A DNA stretch of 48,899 bases from Phytophthora quininea (taxonomy: Eukaryota; Oomycota; Peronosporomycetes; Peronosporales; Peronosporaceae): NCBI GenBank assembly GCA_011947345.1, contig JAAVTG010001033.1:1-48899 (forward strand), written 5' to 3'. Shown here piece by piece: positions 1 through 9,109 of the stretch. Numbering within the stretch: position 1 is the stretch's first letter; each line of letters opens with the position of its first letter. The notes under the pieces were generated by a model. It worked only from the letters and a program-made list of their open reading frames with translations. It was not told the DNA's origin and made no database searches. The position numbers and the translations under genes are program-made.

Positions 1-5
1 CAAAA

Positions 6-266
6 ATGCTAGTACTCGACCCACGTATTATTTCCAAAACCGCTGGTCTCTATCAACTAGATGCTGATCAGAACCTCACTGAGCTCAAGCATCTCATGCG
101 CGATCTTATCATTAAGGAAGCATCTCACGATGAACGACCGGCAGTATGGGCAAATGAATCGGCTCCATCGACAGTATCAGTAGCAACTCAGACCGAGGAT
201 ACGGGCGGACGTGTATGGGCATACGCTCCGAAGCGAAAAAAACAACCAAAAACTTTTGCTCTATAA
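6..266 (+). CDS. Hypothetical viral protein, 86 aa
   Basis: This is an unrecognised small protein, or the C-terminal end of a longer one, because the frame is open to the left edge of the window. The middle is acidic and polar, and the tail is basic (KRKKQPK) and could bind nucleic acid or act as a nuclear localisation signal. No transmembrane segment or conserved domain is apparent. It ends 3 bases before the 3' end of the DUF5754-like gene on the other strand, which fits the tight convergent packing of a PLV genome. The reading as a real gene rests on length, position and composition only. Confidence 0.45.
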   Translation: MLVLDPRIISKTAGLYQLDADQNLTELKHLMRDLIIKEASHDERPAVWANESAPSTVSVATQTEDTGGRVWAYAPKRKKQPKTFAL

Positions 267-269
267 GTC

Positions 270-527
270 TTACCAAAGATATTTTTTTGATAGCCAATCA
301 GCTGTATAGGGTGGATAATCAACCTTATGCCTCTGATAGTATCTAGCGCGTCTCTTAGCATTATTATGGCCTAACGATGCATATACTTTCAATGGAGACT
401 TATCACGATATTGAGCATATCCTCTTGCACCAAAATCAATATGCTAAACTCTGTCAGCATCTCTAATCCACACCCGATATTTTTTTGTTTTCAGAGGACT
501 GACTTCCCATAGAATTATCTTAGTCAT
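270..527 (-). pseudogene. DUF5754-like small viral protein, interrupted by one TAG
   Basis: Reading the minus strand from the ATG at 527 to a TAA at 270 gives 85 codons with a single in-frame TAG at codon 28 (444-446). The rest looks like a real protein. It has a FGARGY block, a HNNAKRRARYYQRHK block rich in basic residues, and ends in KKYLW. A small family of giant-virus and PLV proteins (DUF5754-like) shares this layout of FG.KGY, RK..Y..RH and a WLLW-like end. The function of that family is unknown. The TAG could be a real nonsense change (CAG to TAG is one step) or a base-call error. It lies between the 86-aa gene and the fibre repeats and is not listed by a simple ORF search because of the stop. 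Confidence 0.6.
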
Positions 528-546
528 TTTGGTCTATAACTCTATG

Positions 547-658
547 AGCTCTGCTTTATAACTCTGTTAAGGTCGCAGACCTTGACTACGTCTAAGCTCT
601 GCTCTATAACTCTGTTAAGGTCGCAGACCTTGACTACGTCTAAGCTCTGCTCTATATC
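547..658. repeat. 48-bp tandem repeat, about 2.3 copies, each with a hairpin
   Basis: Two full units (547-594 and 595-642) and a partial third follow directly after the fibre stop codon. Each full unit contains the perfect inverted repeat AAGGTC-GCA-GACCTT (569-583 and 617-631). Lying just downstream of the fibre gene on the minus strand, the hairpins could serve as transcript 3' ends. A role in replication or recombination is also possible. Confidence 0.8.
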
Positions 659-3133
659 TATGGATTAGATAGTTTGGCCAACTGAGCCTCAAGATCTTTC
701 ACCTTTGCTATTAATAGTTTGATAGCCGCAGCATTCAGAGAGCTAAGAAAACCATAATCAAGAGTGAATTGCATTCCTTCAATATCAACTGATGGATCTT
801 CAACAGTCAAGTTTTCATTAGGAAAACAATTAACTAGTTCTTTAGCAACTACCATAGCTTCCTGTGCGATGAGGCCAAGCTTATAGGTATTCTCCTCACT
901 CTTATATCGGTAGCTTACTGGACGAAGTTGATCAAAGTGATCAAGGGTAATATCGATTGAGTTGATATCAGTTTTAAGTCTTCGATCAGATTCGGCATAA
1001 ACTCCTGTTTTAACAAGAATAGCTGATGAGAAATAGGCTGCAATGCCTGCAGTATATGGACCAAGCCCCAGGTTAGAATACGTTCCGCCTGCGACATTGT
1101 ATAGATAAGCCGTAGCAGTACCTCCAGCACCAATCTGATAATTATTAGATGTTGCAACATGAAGCGGAGCTACCATTGCTGCTGTACCGATTCCGACTCG
1201 ACCATTGCAATTGATGGTCAGAGCATTGCTGGTTCCATATGGATCAAAGCTTAAATAATTAGAACTCGATCCCGAAGCCGTTGGCTTCCAGGTGAGTGTC
1301 ATACAATTATTAGCACTGAGACCATTGCCGATACGCATCATAACTTGAGTACTACCGGCGGTTCCATCTAAGAGGTTAAGGAGACCATCTCCGATAGCTC
1401 CGCCACTATTTAACATAGTTGTCCTACCTCTTACCCATAAAGCATTTCCTGAATTATTTCCGATAATACACTGGACGGAGTAATTAGTATTAACGAGATC
1501 ATTAGCTTGTATCATTACTCGACCAAACTGACCATCAGCAGTCAATAATTGTGGATATTGACCACTACCAAGCGAAACATTTGAATTAGTGGTAGTTTGA
1601 GCTCCAACATTCTGAGTATTGATAAAGAATCCTGAATTAATACCGCTTCCTTCCTGAAACGAAATTTGAAGCGGACTTCCATAGATAAGCTGACTTCCTA
1701 GGTCATTGAAATATGTTCTAAATTCGGTGAGAATACCAGATGATCTATTGGCTGTGTAAAATGACATAGCCGGATAATTTGATGTCTGTGTGTCATACAC
1801 CCTGAAACCGTAAACACCTGATATCGGCGATAGACGAAGATCAGTTCGATACGTGTTAGTAGTGCATGTTAGAGTCGTACAAGTGATATTAGAGAATGTC
1901 GGGCTGCCTCCAGTAGTCAGAAAGCTGCTAAGCGCGTACGATACTCCTCCCTGATTCAATGTCGTACATGACAAAGTCGTTGCTGTGCATGACGTTAGCG
2001 AGAGTGTCGATGGGATCGCTGTCAAAAAGCTACTTAGGTTGTAAGTAGTTCCTCCTTGCTGATAGGTGGTAGCATTGATTGTACCAGCTGACAAAGAGCT
2101 GATCGTACCCAGACTCGTGATATTTGGTTGAGCCGCCGTTTGAAGCGTTCCTGTCAGATTTGTTGCTGATATCGAGCCAGCGATGCTTAATGTTGTCGTA
2201 GAATGATTCCAAGTGATGTAATCACCATAAACACCTCCTCCGCTTGCCGCAAGCAGAACGAAAGTATTCGAATCTGGTTGACGCATACCAAAATATCGAT
2301 TGCTTGCTGAGTACCATAGACAATTTACTGAAGTGATACCTGTCGCGATGGTTCTCGTTGCTGTAGGAGTAATGGATAACGATCCAGTTGAAGTAATATT
2401 TGGTTGAGCTGCTGTCTGCAGCGTTCCTGTGATGTTGGTAGCTATTAGCGAGGTTAGAGTTCCAAGACTCGTAATATTTGGTGGAGCCGCTGTTTGTAGC
2501 GTGCCTGTCAAGTTGGTGGCTGAAAGTGAATTGATACCAGTAATATTTAGTGATCCATCCAATACCAGGGCTTTGTTTGCAGTGGCAGAACCTACCACAA
2601 CATCGATATAATTGATCTCAGAACCGCTTGCGGTGATCAGTGTTCCTCCGAGGGATAAACCATGACTAACTCCGCCGTGAGCAGTGATATTGAGATTGGC
2701 TACCGAGGTGATGTTTGGCTGAGAAGCAGTCTGAATAGTACCGGATAGACTAGTAGCCGATAGCGAATTAATACCAGTTATGTTGCTAGAGCTATCCAAA
2801 ACCAAGGCAAGACTAGCAGCGGCAGTGCCAGGAATGATACCCACTACAGCTAGGTAAAGCCTGAACGGTTGATCCCCCGACAGTCAACGATGAACAACTT
2901 AATGCTCCTAATCCGCTAAGCGAACCATCAGACGCAGTTATAAGGGCTATGCCTGGAGTAGCAGTACCTGGCGTAATTCCTGTAATGTACGATAGACGAT
3001 AGTCATTAATACCTAGATAAAGCGTTTGGGCATAAGCATACGTCAGGTATCCTGTTTGATCTAGTGAGAGATAGAATGCTGGATTATAACACGATGAAAA
3101 GAATGTTGGTTGAGGATAGTGAAAGCCTGACAT
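658..3133 (-). CDS. Tail-fibre-like virion protein with C-terminal S74 intramolecular chaperone (one frameshift)
   Basis: This is a receptor-binding or fibre-type virion protein of about 825 aa. The long middle consists of beta-repeat motifs such as GTLQTAAQPNITSLGT and NITGINSLSAT, recurring many times, typical of trimeric fibres. The C-terminus has the peptidase S74 signature SDRRLKTDI followed by RPVSYRYK and LGLIAQE, which in phage endosialidase and related fibres directs trimer folding and then cleaves itself off. The start is taken at the ATG at 3133 (an in-frame ATG at 3145 is the alternative). The N-terminal 100 codons and the rest are in different frames, joined near 2848-2862 by one indel; the length suggests one extra base. 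It is divergent from the packaging ATPase. Confidence 0.8.
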
Positions 3134-3174
3134 TTTTTCATTCAAAGTATATAAGTCAAGCTATATTTTCCGAC
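3134..3174. promoter_or_regulatory. Divergent viral promoter between fibre and ATPase
   Basis: Only 41 bases separate the proposed starts of the fibre (minus) and ATPase (plus). The interval is AT-rich and contains GTATATAAG, which reads as a TATA-like box in both directions, and a second TATATTTT. This is inference from position and composition. Confidence 0.4.
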
Positions 3175-3848
3175 ATGAGTGCTATTCCTGATTATGGAGG
3201 TAGCCTACCGAAAAAGTATCGAAACGAGTCAGTTGGCGATATCAAGGAATTAGGTATCAAAAAACTGTTTCGGATGGTTATTCTAGGTCCGTCCTTCTCA
3301 GGGAAGAATAATCTCTGCTACCATATCTTAAAACATGCACCTCACGTCTTCTCCCATCTCCATATCATTGCCCGCAACCCTCATCAGGAATTATATAATT
3401 ACCTCCGCGATAAGTTGGAGGGGTTCATCACGTTTCATGAGCATCCGCCTCAGGTAGATAATATTAGACGAACGCCGGGTGAGAAGCCTGAGTTAGTCAT
3501 TATCGATGATTATAGCAACGATAAGAACCTTCAGAAGAATGTGTTCTCTCACTACTTCACTAGAGGTCGCCATTTCAAGCTTAGTACTATCTACTCAGTT
3601 GGTTCGCAACTGACAAGATGATTAGGCTGAATACAGAATACGTAGCCATCCTTCGCGCGAACTCTCGTCGCGATCTCAAGCTACTGATCACTGACTTTAA
3701 TATTCCTGGATTGACTGAAGATGGCATATTACATTATTACAATCGCGCGATTGCACGTGGAAAAGGCCAGATCTTGTTTATAGACTCTGTAGAGGGTCAG
3801 ATACGTTATAACTTCGATACACCAATACATATTGGAGAAAATTATTAA
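3175..3848 (+). CDS. A32/FtsK-HerA-like DNA packaging ATPase (one frameshift)
   Basis: This is the genome-packaging ATPase that pumps viral DNA into the capsid. The start at 3175 is preferred over the upstream 3064 because it leaves room for the divergent promoter and gives about 224 aa, the usual size. Walker A is GPSFSGKNNL near residues 38-47 and Walker B is ELVIIDDY. The C-terminal part (RLNTEYVAIL and SRRDLKLLITDFN) matches the family's conserved end. The frame breaks at the AA run at 3615-3616, where one base appears to be missing; the second half is continuous from 3618. It is followed 20 bases later by the minor capsid gene, an arrangement common in PLVs. Confidence 0.85.
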
Positions 3849-3868
3849 TTCGCTAATATATAGCAATC

Positions 3869-4747
3869 ATGAGTTCGTTCGTTAAGATTGACAATACCTG
3901 TTTGGTTCAGGATGGGCTCAATAGCCGATGGCGATACCAATTCCCTGGATCGTCAGTAAATTTTCAAGACATTGAAGCTTCTATCCAATCGATCAGTCTC
4001 TATAATTCTGAATTCAACGTAGATTCGGGTCAGTTTGCCAACACTACGTTTCAGATTGAGGTACCCACTGGCGCGACTACCCAAACCCTATCGATCAACC
4101 TGGCCGATGGCTACTATGCATATACTGATATTCATAGAAACATTCAAACGGCTCTAGTCAATGCTGGAGCCTATCTAATCGATAATAATGGAAATAATGT
4201 CTTCTACATTCAGATCGAAGAGAACTCGACCTACTACGCATGTCAGGTTGATTGCTCTACCGTTCCCATTTCGTTGCCTACGGGCTACACGAGACCCGCA
4301 ACGGGTCTATATTCTTCTGGTGGTACTGGCCTGCCTACAACAGCTCGCACGCCACGTCTAATCATCAATAATGCTAACTTCGGTTCGCTACTGGGATTCA
4401 CTGTTGGAACGTATCCAACATCCCCTTCATCAACCTCGGTGAGTTTTCTGAGTAATACTATTCCTCAAATCAGCCCATCAAGTTCGTATGTGGTTCGATG
4501 TGATCTGATCAAGAATGACTTCGTATCCTCTGGCGATATCATGACTGTATTTGACAAGGGCGATGCTACGGTCGGGCAACAGATCCAATACTTCCCGTCC
4601 CACGAAACCTGGTGCAAGACTCATGATGGTGCTAGAAGCGCTGTCTCTATCAGCATCTGGAATCAAAATGATCAGCGGGTCAAGTTCAGAGACAATAGCG
4701 TCAATATCATGCTATTGCTCCGCAAACGACCTTCGTATAGACAATAA
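3869..4747 (+). CDS. Minor capsid (penton) protein, intact, 292 aa
   Basis: This is the predicted minor capsid or penton protein, which would form the pentameric vertices. It is rich in Ser, Thr, Asn and beta-prone stretches with almost no long helices, as expected for a jelly-roll fold, and it ends with VNIMLLLRKRPSYRQ. Length (292 aa) and place between ATPase and protease/major capsid fit the family. The reading frame is uninterrupted, one of the few such viral genes here. It ends 17 bases before the convergent basic virion protein. Identification rests on context and composition rather than a short catalytic motif. Confidence 0.7.
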   Translation: MSSFVKIDNTCLVQDGLNSRWRYQFPGSSVNFQDIEASIQSISLYNSEFNVDSGQFANTTFQIEVPTGATTQTLSINLADGYYAYTDIHRNIQTALVNAGAYLIDNNGNNVFYIQIEENSTYYACQVDCSTVPISLPTGYTRPATGLYSSGGTGLPTTARTPRLIINNANFGSLLGFTVGTYPTSPSSTSVSFLSNTIPQISPSSSYVVRCDLIKNDFVSSGDIMTVFDKGDATVGQQIQYFPSHETWCKTHDGARSAVSISIWNQNDQRVKFRDNSVNIMLLLRKRPSYRQ

Positions 4748-4764
4748 AAATGTTTTTTTAAAGC

Positions 4765-5531
4765 TCACATTCTAAAGGATCCGGCTTCCATAGGCTTTCC
4801 GTGCCTATTCTTACGCATAGCACGAAGTTTTGCCATATGATCCTTCGCAGCCTGCGATCCCTTGGTAAACTTAGCTCCACGCATCTTAGGCGCTGCCATG
4901 CCGACTCCATAACGCTTCTTGATAGCACCTCTAACACCATGGATAACATCGTGATGTTCCTTCTTGTGAGTCTTAGATACAAGGTATCGCTCACCTGCAT
5001 CGAGAGCATCAGTAATTAGTCCTTTCGTTTTTGCATAGCGAAGAGCGTTGCCGGCATGACGCTTGACGTCAGCCATGGTAATACGACCGCCTTCCTCATC
5101 CGAATCATACGGATCCTCCTCTACACCAATGCCCATAAGAGACTTTAGACCCGCTCTTGCTGGACCTGCAAACTCGGTGCTCCAACCGCCGTTGCAATCG
5201 CTGGAACGGCGGCATCGGCTGCCTTCGATAGCAATCCGCTGCTTTTGGCAAAGTTGAATGCTTTCTTCGCACCATCCCAAATCTTGGACCAAATACTGGA
5301 TCCAAGGGCTTTCTTGTATCCCTTCTTGATTTCATGCTTAGTGATGTGAAGTCGGACGCCTTTGCCCGCTCGCTTGGCCTTGAGGGCCTTTTCATGCGAT
5401 TCGGGATGCAAATGCAGCTTAGCGTTCGATCCAGCTAATTCAGTAGCTGTTAATGACAATTTGCCAGTTTTTACCGCCTTCCGCAACTTGTGAGCAGGGA
5501 CATTACTTGAGATGAGTAATTCGCGGTACAT
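4765..5531 (-). CDS. Basic amphipathic virion protein, possibly core or membrane-lytic (one frameshift)
   Basis: Two overlapping minus frames (5531 to 5145, then on to 4765) form one protein of about 255 aa once a single base change near 5170-5190 is allowed for. The N-terminal third is basic. It is followed by an amphipathic Trp/Ala/Lys helix (SIWSKIWDGAKKAFNF) and an Ala-rich hydrophobic stretch. The C-terminal part has an acidic patch (EEDPYDSDEE) and a Lys/Arg-rich tail. The amphipathic helix and neighbouring virion protease recall adenovirus pVI- or pX-like proteins, which are trimmed by the protease during maturation. That is an analogy, not a homology claim. Confidence 0.6.
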
Positions 5532-5555
5532 GATTGATAATATATTAATTCAGAA

Positions 5556-5936
5556 TTAATAAGCTACGAAAATATTTAAATCCTTGAATTTCTTAAACAT
5601 ATCCATTCGTTTGTGTTGCTTCGCGTATAACCACAGCATAGACCATACGCCGCAATACTCGCTATAGGTTGATTGTGTCTGAATTTCGTTGTATTTGCTG
5701 ATCCCATAGTGAGTCGGAGCGGGTTCACCCATTGAATCAAAATATTCATGGTTGTATACTGCAGTCCAATGACCAACAGATTGATTAGGCTTACGTAGAA
5801 GGATTAGAAACGAACCTTTCTTCGGAAGGGGATATTTAATTTCGTTTGACTCATAGATAGCATCTAGACAAACACGAAGCTTCTTAGCCAATGCAATGAG
5901 GTCGTGATCGCTAGTTATCCCTTTGACGAGTTCCAT
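5556..5936 (-). CDS. Adenain-like virion cysteine protease, 126 aa
   Basis: This is the maturation protease, of the adenain/Ulp1-like fold, that would cleave capsid precursors. The catalytic His is H56 in VGHWTAVY, an acidic partner is likely D67 in YFDSMG, the oxyanion Gln is Q86 or Q88, and the nucleophile is C95 in SEYCGVWSMLW. The spacing His, then Asp, then Gln, then Cys matches the family. The frame is uninterrupted. At 126 aa it is short compared with adenovirus protease but in the range for PLVs and virophages. It lies back to back with the major capsid gene (52 bases apart). Confidence 0.85.
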   Translation of the reverse strand: MELVKGITSDHDLIALAKKLRVCLDAIYESNEIKYPLPKKGSFLILLRKPNQSVGHWTAVYNHEYFDSMGEPAPTHYGISKYNEIQTQSTYSEYCGVWSMLWLYAKQHKRMDMFKKFKDLNIFVAY

Positions 5937-5987
5937 TTAATTATTTTTCAACCAACTATATCTGTGAGCATATAACTACGATCAACT

Positions 5988-7720
5988 ATGTCGAACGATA
6001 CGCAACTCGCTGATCAATTTCTATACCAATCGTCGCTTAAGAGCGACCCTACCATCAAGGTATCCAGCCGTAAGCAACTGTCTTGGGTTACCGATATTAA
6101 TCAGGGTAGCTATGCTAACGGTATTATCACTCTAGATGGTACCTCGCAGCTGAATGGTGCTGAAGGATTCGCTTGCCTTCGCGATGGTTATCTAATGCTA
6201 CCTTACAAGGTATCGATGTCTAACACGGGTAGTACCGGTCAAACATTTGCTGCAGCCGCCAACCGCATGTCGCTAGGATTGAAGACGGGAGTATGGAACG
6301 TGATTGATTCGATGAGTCTAGAATTGAATGGCAAGTCCGTTATCAGCATGGTTGACTATGCTCTATTTGCCAACAATCTTCGTGCTCAGTTCGAAACCTC
6401 GAAGGACTATATTGAAAAGCATGGAGCTTCAACGTATCTATTCCCTGATAGTGTTGGTTCGCTTCAGTGGTCGGCTACTGGTAGCGCGTATGGTGATGGC
6501 TACACTAACACCACTGTCGACCAAACTAAGAAGTTTACAACTAGCGTAGATGGTTCGCTATCTGAACCAACCAATGATGGTTTCCTAAAGCGTCTTCTAG
6601 CAAACCCTCAGACGGTTCCTGTTAGTGGTTCTACTAACGGTTGGCCGACGCTTGCTTCTGGCGTAGGTAAGACTCTCGCTAATCAGCTTGGAAAGGGTGC
6701 GTTCGTACCTGGCAGTACCGCTGTTAATGCTGTTGCTGGTACATGGCATTTCATGTTGAAGATCAAGCTCACGTCTATCCATCCGATCTTCAAGGAAATT
6801 GATTTGATGGCAAACCCTCAGATCAAGATGCGCCTTCGTATCAATCAGGGATACTCGTTATCACCACTGGCACCGGTACAATGTCGCTAGCATCGACGAC
6901 GCTTACTAGTGGTCAGACTTGTCCTATCATGGTTGCTGGTTGTGCGACGGGTCAGCCCAATGCTGGTGTTATTAATGCTACAGCTGGTCAGATGACGGTT
7001 GCTTGGGGCGCGATCACCAACTACCTCGAGCCTACCGTTGATGGATCTATCTTCCCTTTTACGACCTCGCGCCTATACGTTCCGTTTGTATATCTAGAGA
7101 ACCCTCAGGCCCTTATTAGTAAGCCGAACAAGACCGTTCGATACCTCAACTACTACCCTCAGTGGTTCTATCAGCGTGCTGGTACGGGTGTATCTGGTGG
7201 TCAGCAGAATGTAAGCTTTGACCTTCAGCTGAGCGCTTCGCTCAAGAACGCTAAGTATGTAGCGGTTCTTCCTTTTGCTGAGACGTCTAGCGGAAACTAC
7301 GCATCGGCAACTGTTCAGCAGTATCAGTTGCCTTTCGATTCGGCTCCGTGGACTCTACAGCCCGGGTCGTCGATCCGCAGCTTCAACGTCCGCGTAGGCT
7401 CTGGTCAGGTATTTAACCTCGCTCAGGACTTTGATTTCCAACAATTTTCGGATGAAGTATCGAAGATCTCGGCGATCAACGGTGATCAGTCTCGTGAGTT
7501 GGCAAACGGTATTCTTGATTCTCGTACGTGGAGCTCTACTTCGCGTGTGCTGATTGCTGACGTATCCCGCCTAACTGAGAAGGATGTTCCCCAGGCCATG
7601 CAGATCGTTGGTGTCAACGCCTCGTGCCAGGGTACGAATCTCCTTGTTCTTGTAGCTCATGAGAATGAGATGACGTTCAATCGCTTGACAGGAGAGGTAC
7701 TTGACTATCAAGCAAACTAA
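5988..7720 (+). CDS. Double-jelly-roll major capsid protein (one frameshift)
   Basis: This is the predicted major capsid protein that would form the hexameric capsomers. Two adjoining frames (5988-6890 and 6881-7720) together give about 577 aa, the usual PLV size. The interval is one base short of a whole number of codons, so one base is probably missing around 6850-6862. The N-terminal half contains features common to PLV capsids such as a YLMLPYKV segment and a MSLELNGK loop. The second half has Gly/Ala/Ser-rich strands ending in MTFNRLTGEVLDYQAN. Codon use shows bias toward TCG, GGT and CGC, typical of a strongly expressed gene. Confidence 0.85.
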
Positions 7721-7865
7721 GTTAATACGATTAGCATCTCAGCCACTCGCAAGCAATTCACTTACCACCATATATTTTCTGAGTTCCCGCTGGGTGTAAG
7801 TCTAATTAATTAATAAAATTTGAAATTGTTTTCATGGGTATGTATATAGACTACCCCTGATAATA

Positions 7866-8178
7866 ATGAGTGCAACACTAAGTTTTGGCAAGCATAAGTC
7901 GAAGACGATCGAAGACGTATATACTTCTGATCCTGGCTACTGCCGCTGGCTGTTGAATCAAAAGATTTTGATTGATTCCAATCCTGACATTGCTGAATTC
8001 TTGAAGTCCAAATTCACTAACGATGATGGATCGTTCCTAATGACCTTTGGTAAGTACAAGGGGAAGACCATTAAGCAGATCCAAGCTATCGATGATAAGT
8101 ACATCGAGCGGATGAAAAAATGACTTCATTAATGAGAAGATGCCCAAGCTGAAGGCTGCTATTGATGAGCTGGTTTAG
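7866..8178 (+). CDS. Small protein with two ExoX-C-like repeats (one frameshift)
   Basis: The protein has two tandem copies of a short motif: SFGKHKSKTIEDVY...YCRWLLNQ and then TFGKYKGKTIKQIQ...DDKYIERM. This FGK(H/Y)KGKT motif is found at the C-terminus of exonuclease-X-like proteins and in small stand-alone viral proteins (DUF3820-like), and is thought to bind nucleic acid. The open frame stops at 8123, but the following 55 bases continue in another frame to a TAG at 8178. The break is at the A6 run 8115-8120, where one extra A would explain it. The full product would be about 103 aa. Its 3' part overlaps the convergent zinc-binding gene. Confidence 0.65.
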
Positions 8179-8532
8179 GTTCACAAGGTAATTTTTTGAT
8201 AAAAAAATACTGATGTATTTAATTCTTTTAACCCATTCAATTTCATCGATTGTTCGAGCCCTCCATAATTGAGAAGAAGGCATTGATGACGCCCACACTT
8301 TATGCTTAGGAAAAGTACAATGATGAGCATAGTTCCATCGTTTCATTCTCTTACCACAAGGGCAATCAATGTCTTCGTGTAATAGAGACTTAAAAATCTT
8401 ATTCATCATTTCCGCGGCTTTATCAACATCGGATACAGCTTCAGGAAACTTTGAAATTGGATGTTTGCTACATCGATCTTTTGATTTTGTCTTATCGCAT
8501 ACTTTACCATTTTTCATCACGTAGTTGCACAT
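8086..8532 (-). CDS. Cys/His-rich probable zinc-binding viral protein
   Basis: The start is placed at the ATG at 8532, just after an AT-rich TATATAC stretch, because upstream codons in this frame enter GC-richer junction DNA. The N-terminus has C-x9-C ... RCSKH spacing (MCNYVMKNGKVCDK). A second group, CPCGKRMKRWNYAHHC, supplies three more Cys and two His. Such short Cys/His units occur in many small giant-virus and PLV proteins; the function is unknown. The last 40 or so codons overlap the convergent ExoX-like gene, so the true stop may be earlier and hidden by an indel near the T/A runs at 8190-8210. Confidence 0.55.
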   Translation of the reverse strand: MCNYVMKNGKVCDKTKSKDRCSKHPISKFPEAVSDVDKAAEMMNKIFKSLLHEDIDCPCGKRMKRWNYAHHCTFPKHKVWASSMPSSQLWRARTIDEIEWVKRIKYISIFLSKNYLVNLNQLINSSLQLGHLLINEVIFSSARCTYHR

Positions 8533-8589
8533 CGTATATATACTTAGTAGTTTAAGCATTAGAATCAAATCATTTTGTATCGGATTATT

Positions 8590-8790
8590 TTGTTTGCCCT
8601 CCGAACCTTCGACAGGTTCTGTTGTGCTCGGAGGTGTGGAGGAGCCCTCCTTCGCACCAGGAGCTGCTAGCGGTGGTGTCGATGAAAGTGTCAGCTGTCG
8701 CAGGAGAAGCTTTAGCCCTACTCTCGTTGGTAAATTACGGTCAGGAAAAAACTGACGGTGTAATGTTCCAGTAGTTACTACTGGCGTCCC
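8590..8790. other. Virus-host junction zone with inverted repeats
   Basis: Composition changes from AT-rich viral to GC-richer DNA near 8590. The zone holds an imperfect inverted repeat (GGTCAG...CTGAC around A6, 8740-8755) and a 17-bp near-perfect palindrome CCAGTAG-TTA-CTACTGG at 8768-8784, six bases before effector homology starts at 8791. It may be a terminal repeat or integration footprint, or a remnant of another mobile element inserted first. A minus frame rich in Pro, Ser, Thr and Glu crosses it but does not look like a complete gene. Confidence 0.45.
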
Positions 8791-9109
8791 AGTTGACGCA
8801 ACTCGTGAAGAACGCCAAGGCCACGAGGGATTACAGCTCGGCATTGTCCAAGATCGACGACATTGAAACGAAGATCAAGGCCGTGGCCGGCATGGATGTT
8901 GCATTGGAAAAGGTGCAAAAGACCAAGTTCTACCTCTGGTTCAAGATGGGCAGCGTGCCAGCGGGTGTCACGGCTGCCGAGAAGTCTACCTACGAGGCAT
9001 TCGTCTATAATATCAAATTCGTCAAGGCCGCCTGGGTAAAGAGAAGAATGCGCCGCCGGCGCACATGCCTGTATCGCACACTGGCGGGTGGGCTGTTAGC
9101 GGTGCCTAG
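8791..9109 (+). pseudogene. 5'-truncated RXLR effector paralogue (copy 1)
   Basis: This is nearly identical to effector copy 2 over about 200 bases (shared VKNAKATRDYSSAL and TKFYLWFKMGSVPAG). Signal peptide, RXLR and EER are absent: homology begins at the junction zone, so the gene has been cut off at its 5' end. The conserved end (VSHTGGWAVSGA, stop at 9107-9109) is in a different frame from the body, so there is also an indel near 9040. It is not expected to be secreted. The close match to copy 2 points to a recent duplication or gene conversion before the truncation. Confidence 0.8.

Larger units (their letters stand above)
1..8590. mobile_element. Integrated polinton-like virus (PLV), right-hand part
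   Basis: The segment carries a contiguous set of viral morphogenesis genes: S74-type fibre, packaging ATPase, minor capsid protein, basic virion protein, cysteine protease and double-jelly-roll major capsid protein. This combination is the hallmark of polinton-like viruses and their relatives. The DNA is visibly AT-richer than the flank, and genes sit on both strands with very short spacers. The left end is outside the window, and no polymerase, helicase or integrase is seen. The right end is placed where the AT-rich viral genes stop, near 8590; effector-like host sequence begins at 8791. Six of the nine genes carry a single indel or stop, but much of that may be assembly error. The host is inferred to be the oomycete itself. 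Confidence 0.85.

Noticed and set aside
8533..8844. N-terminal extension of the zinc-binding viral gene into the junction
   Set aside because: The extension is GC-rich, lacks conserved features and overlaps effector sequence; the ATG at 8532 with AT-rich upstream DNA is better.
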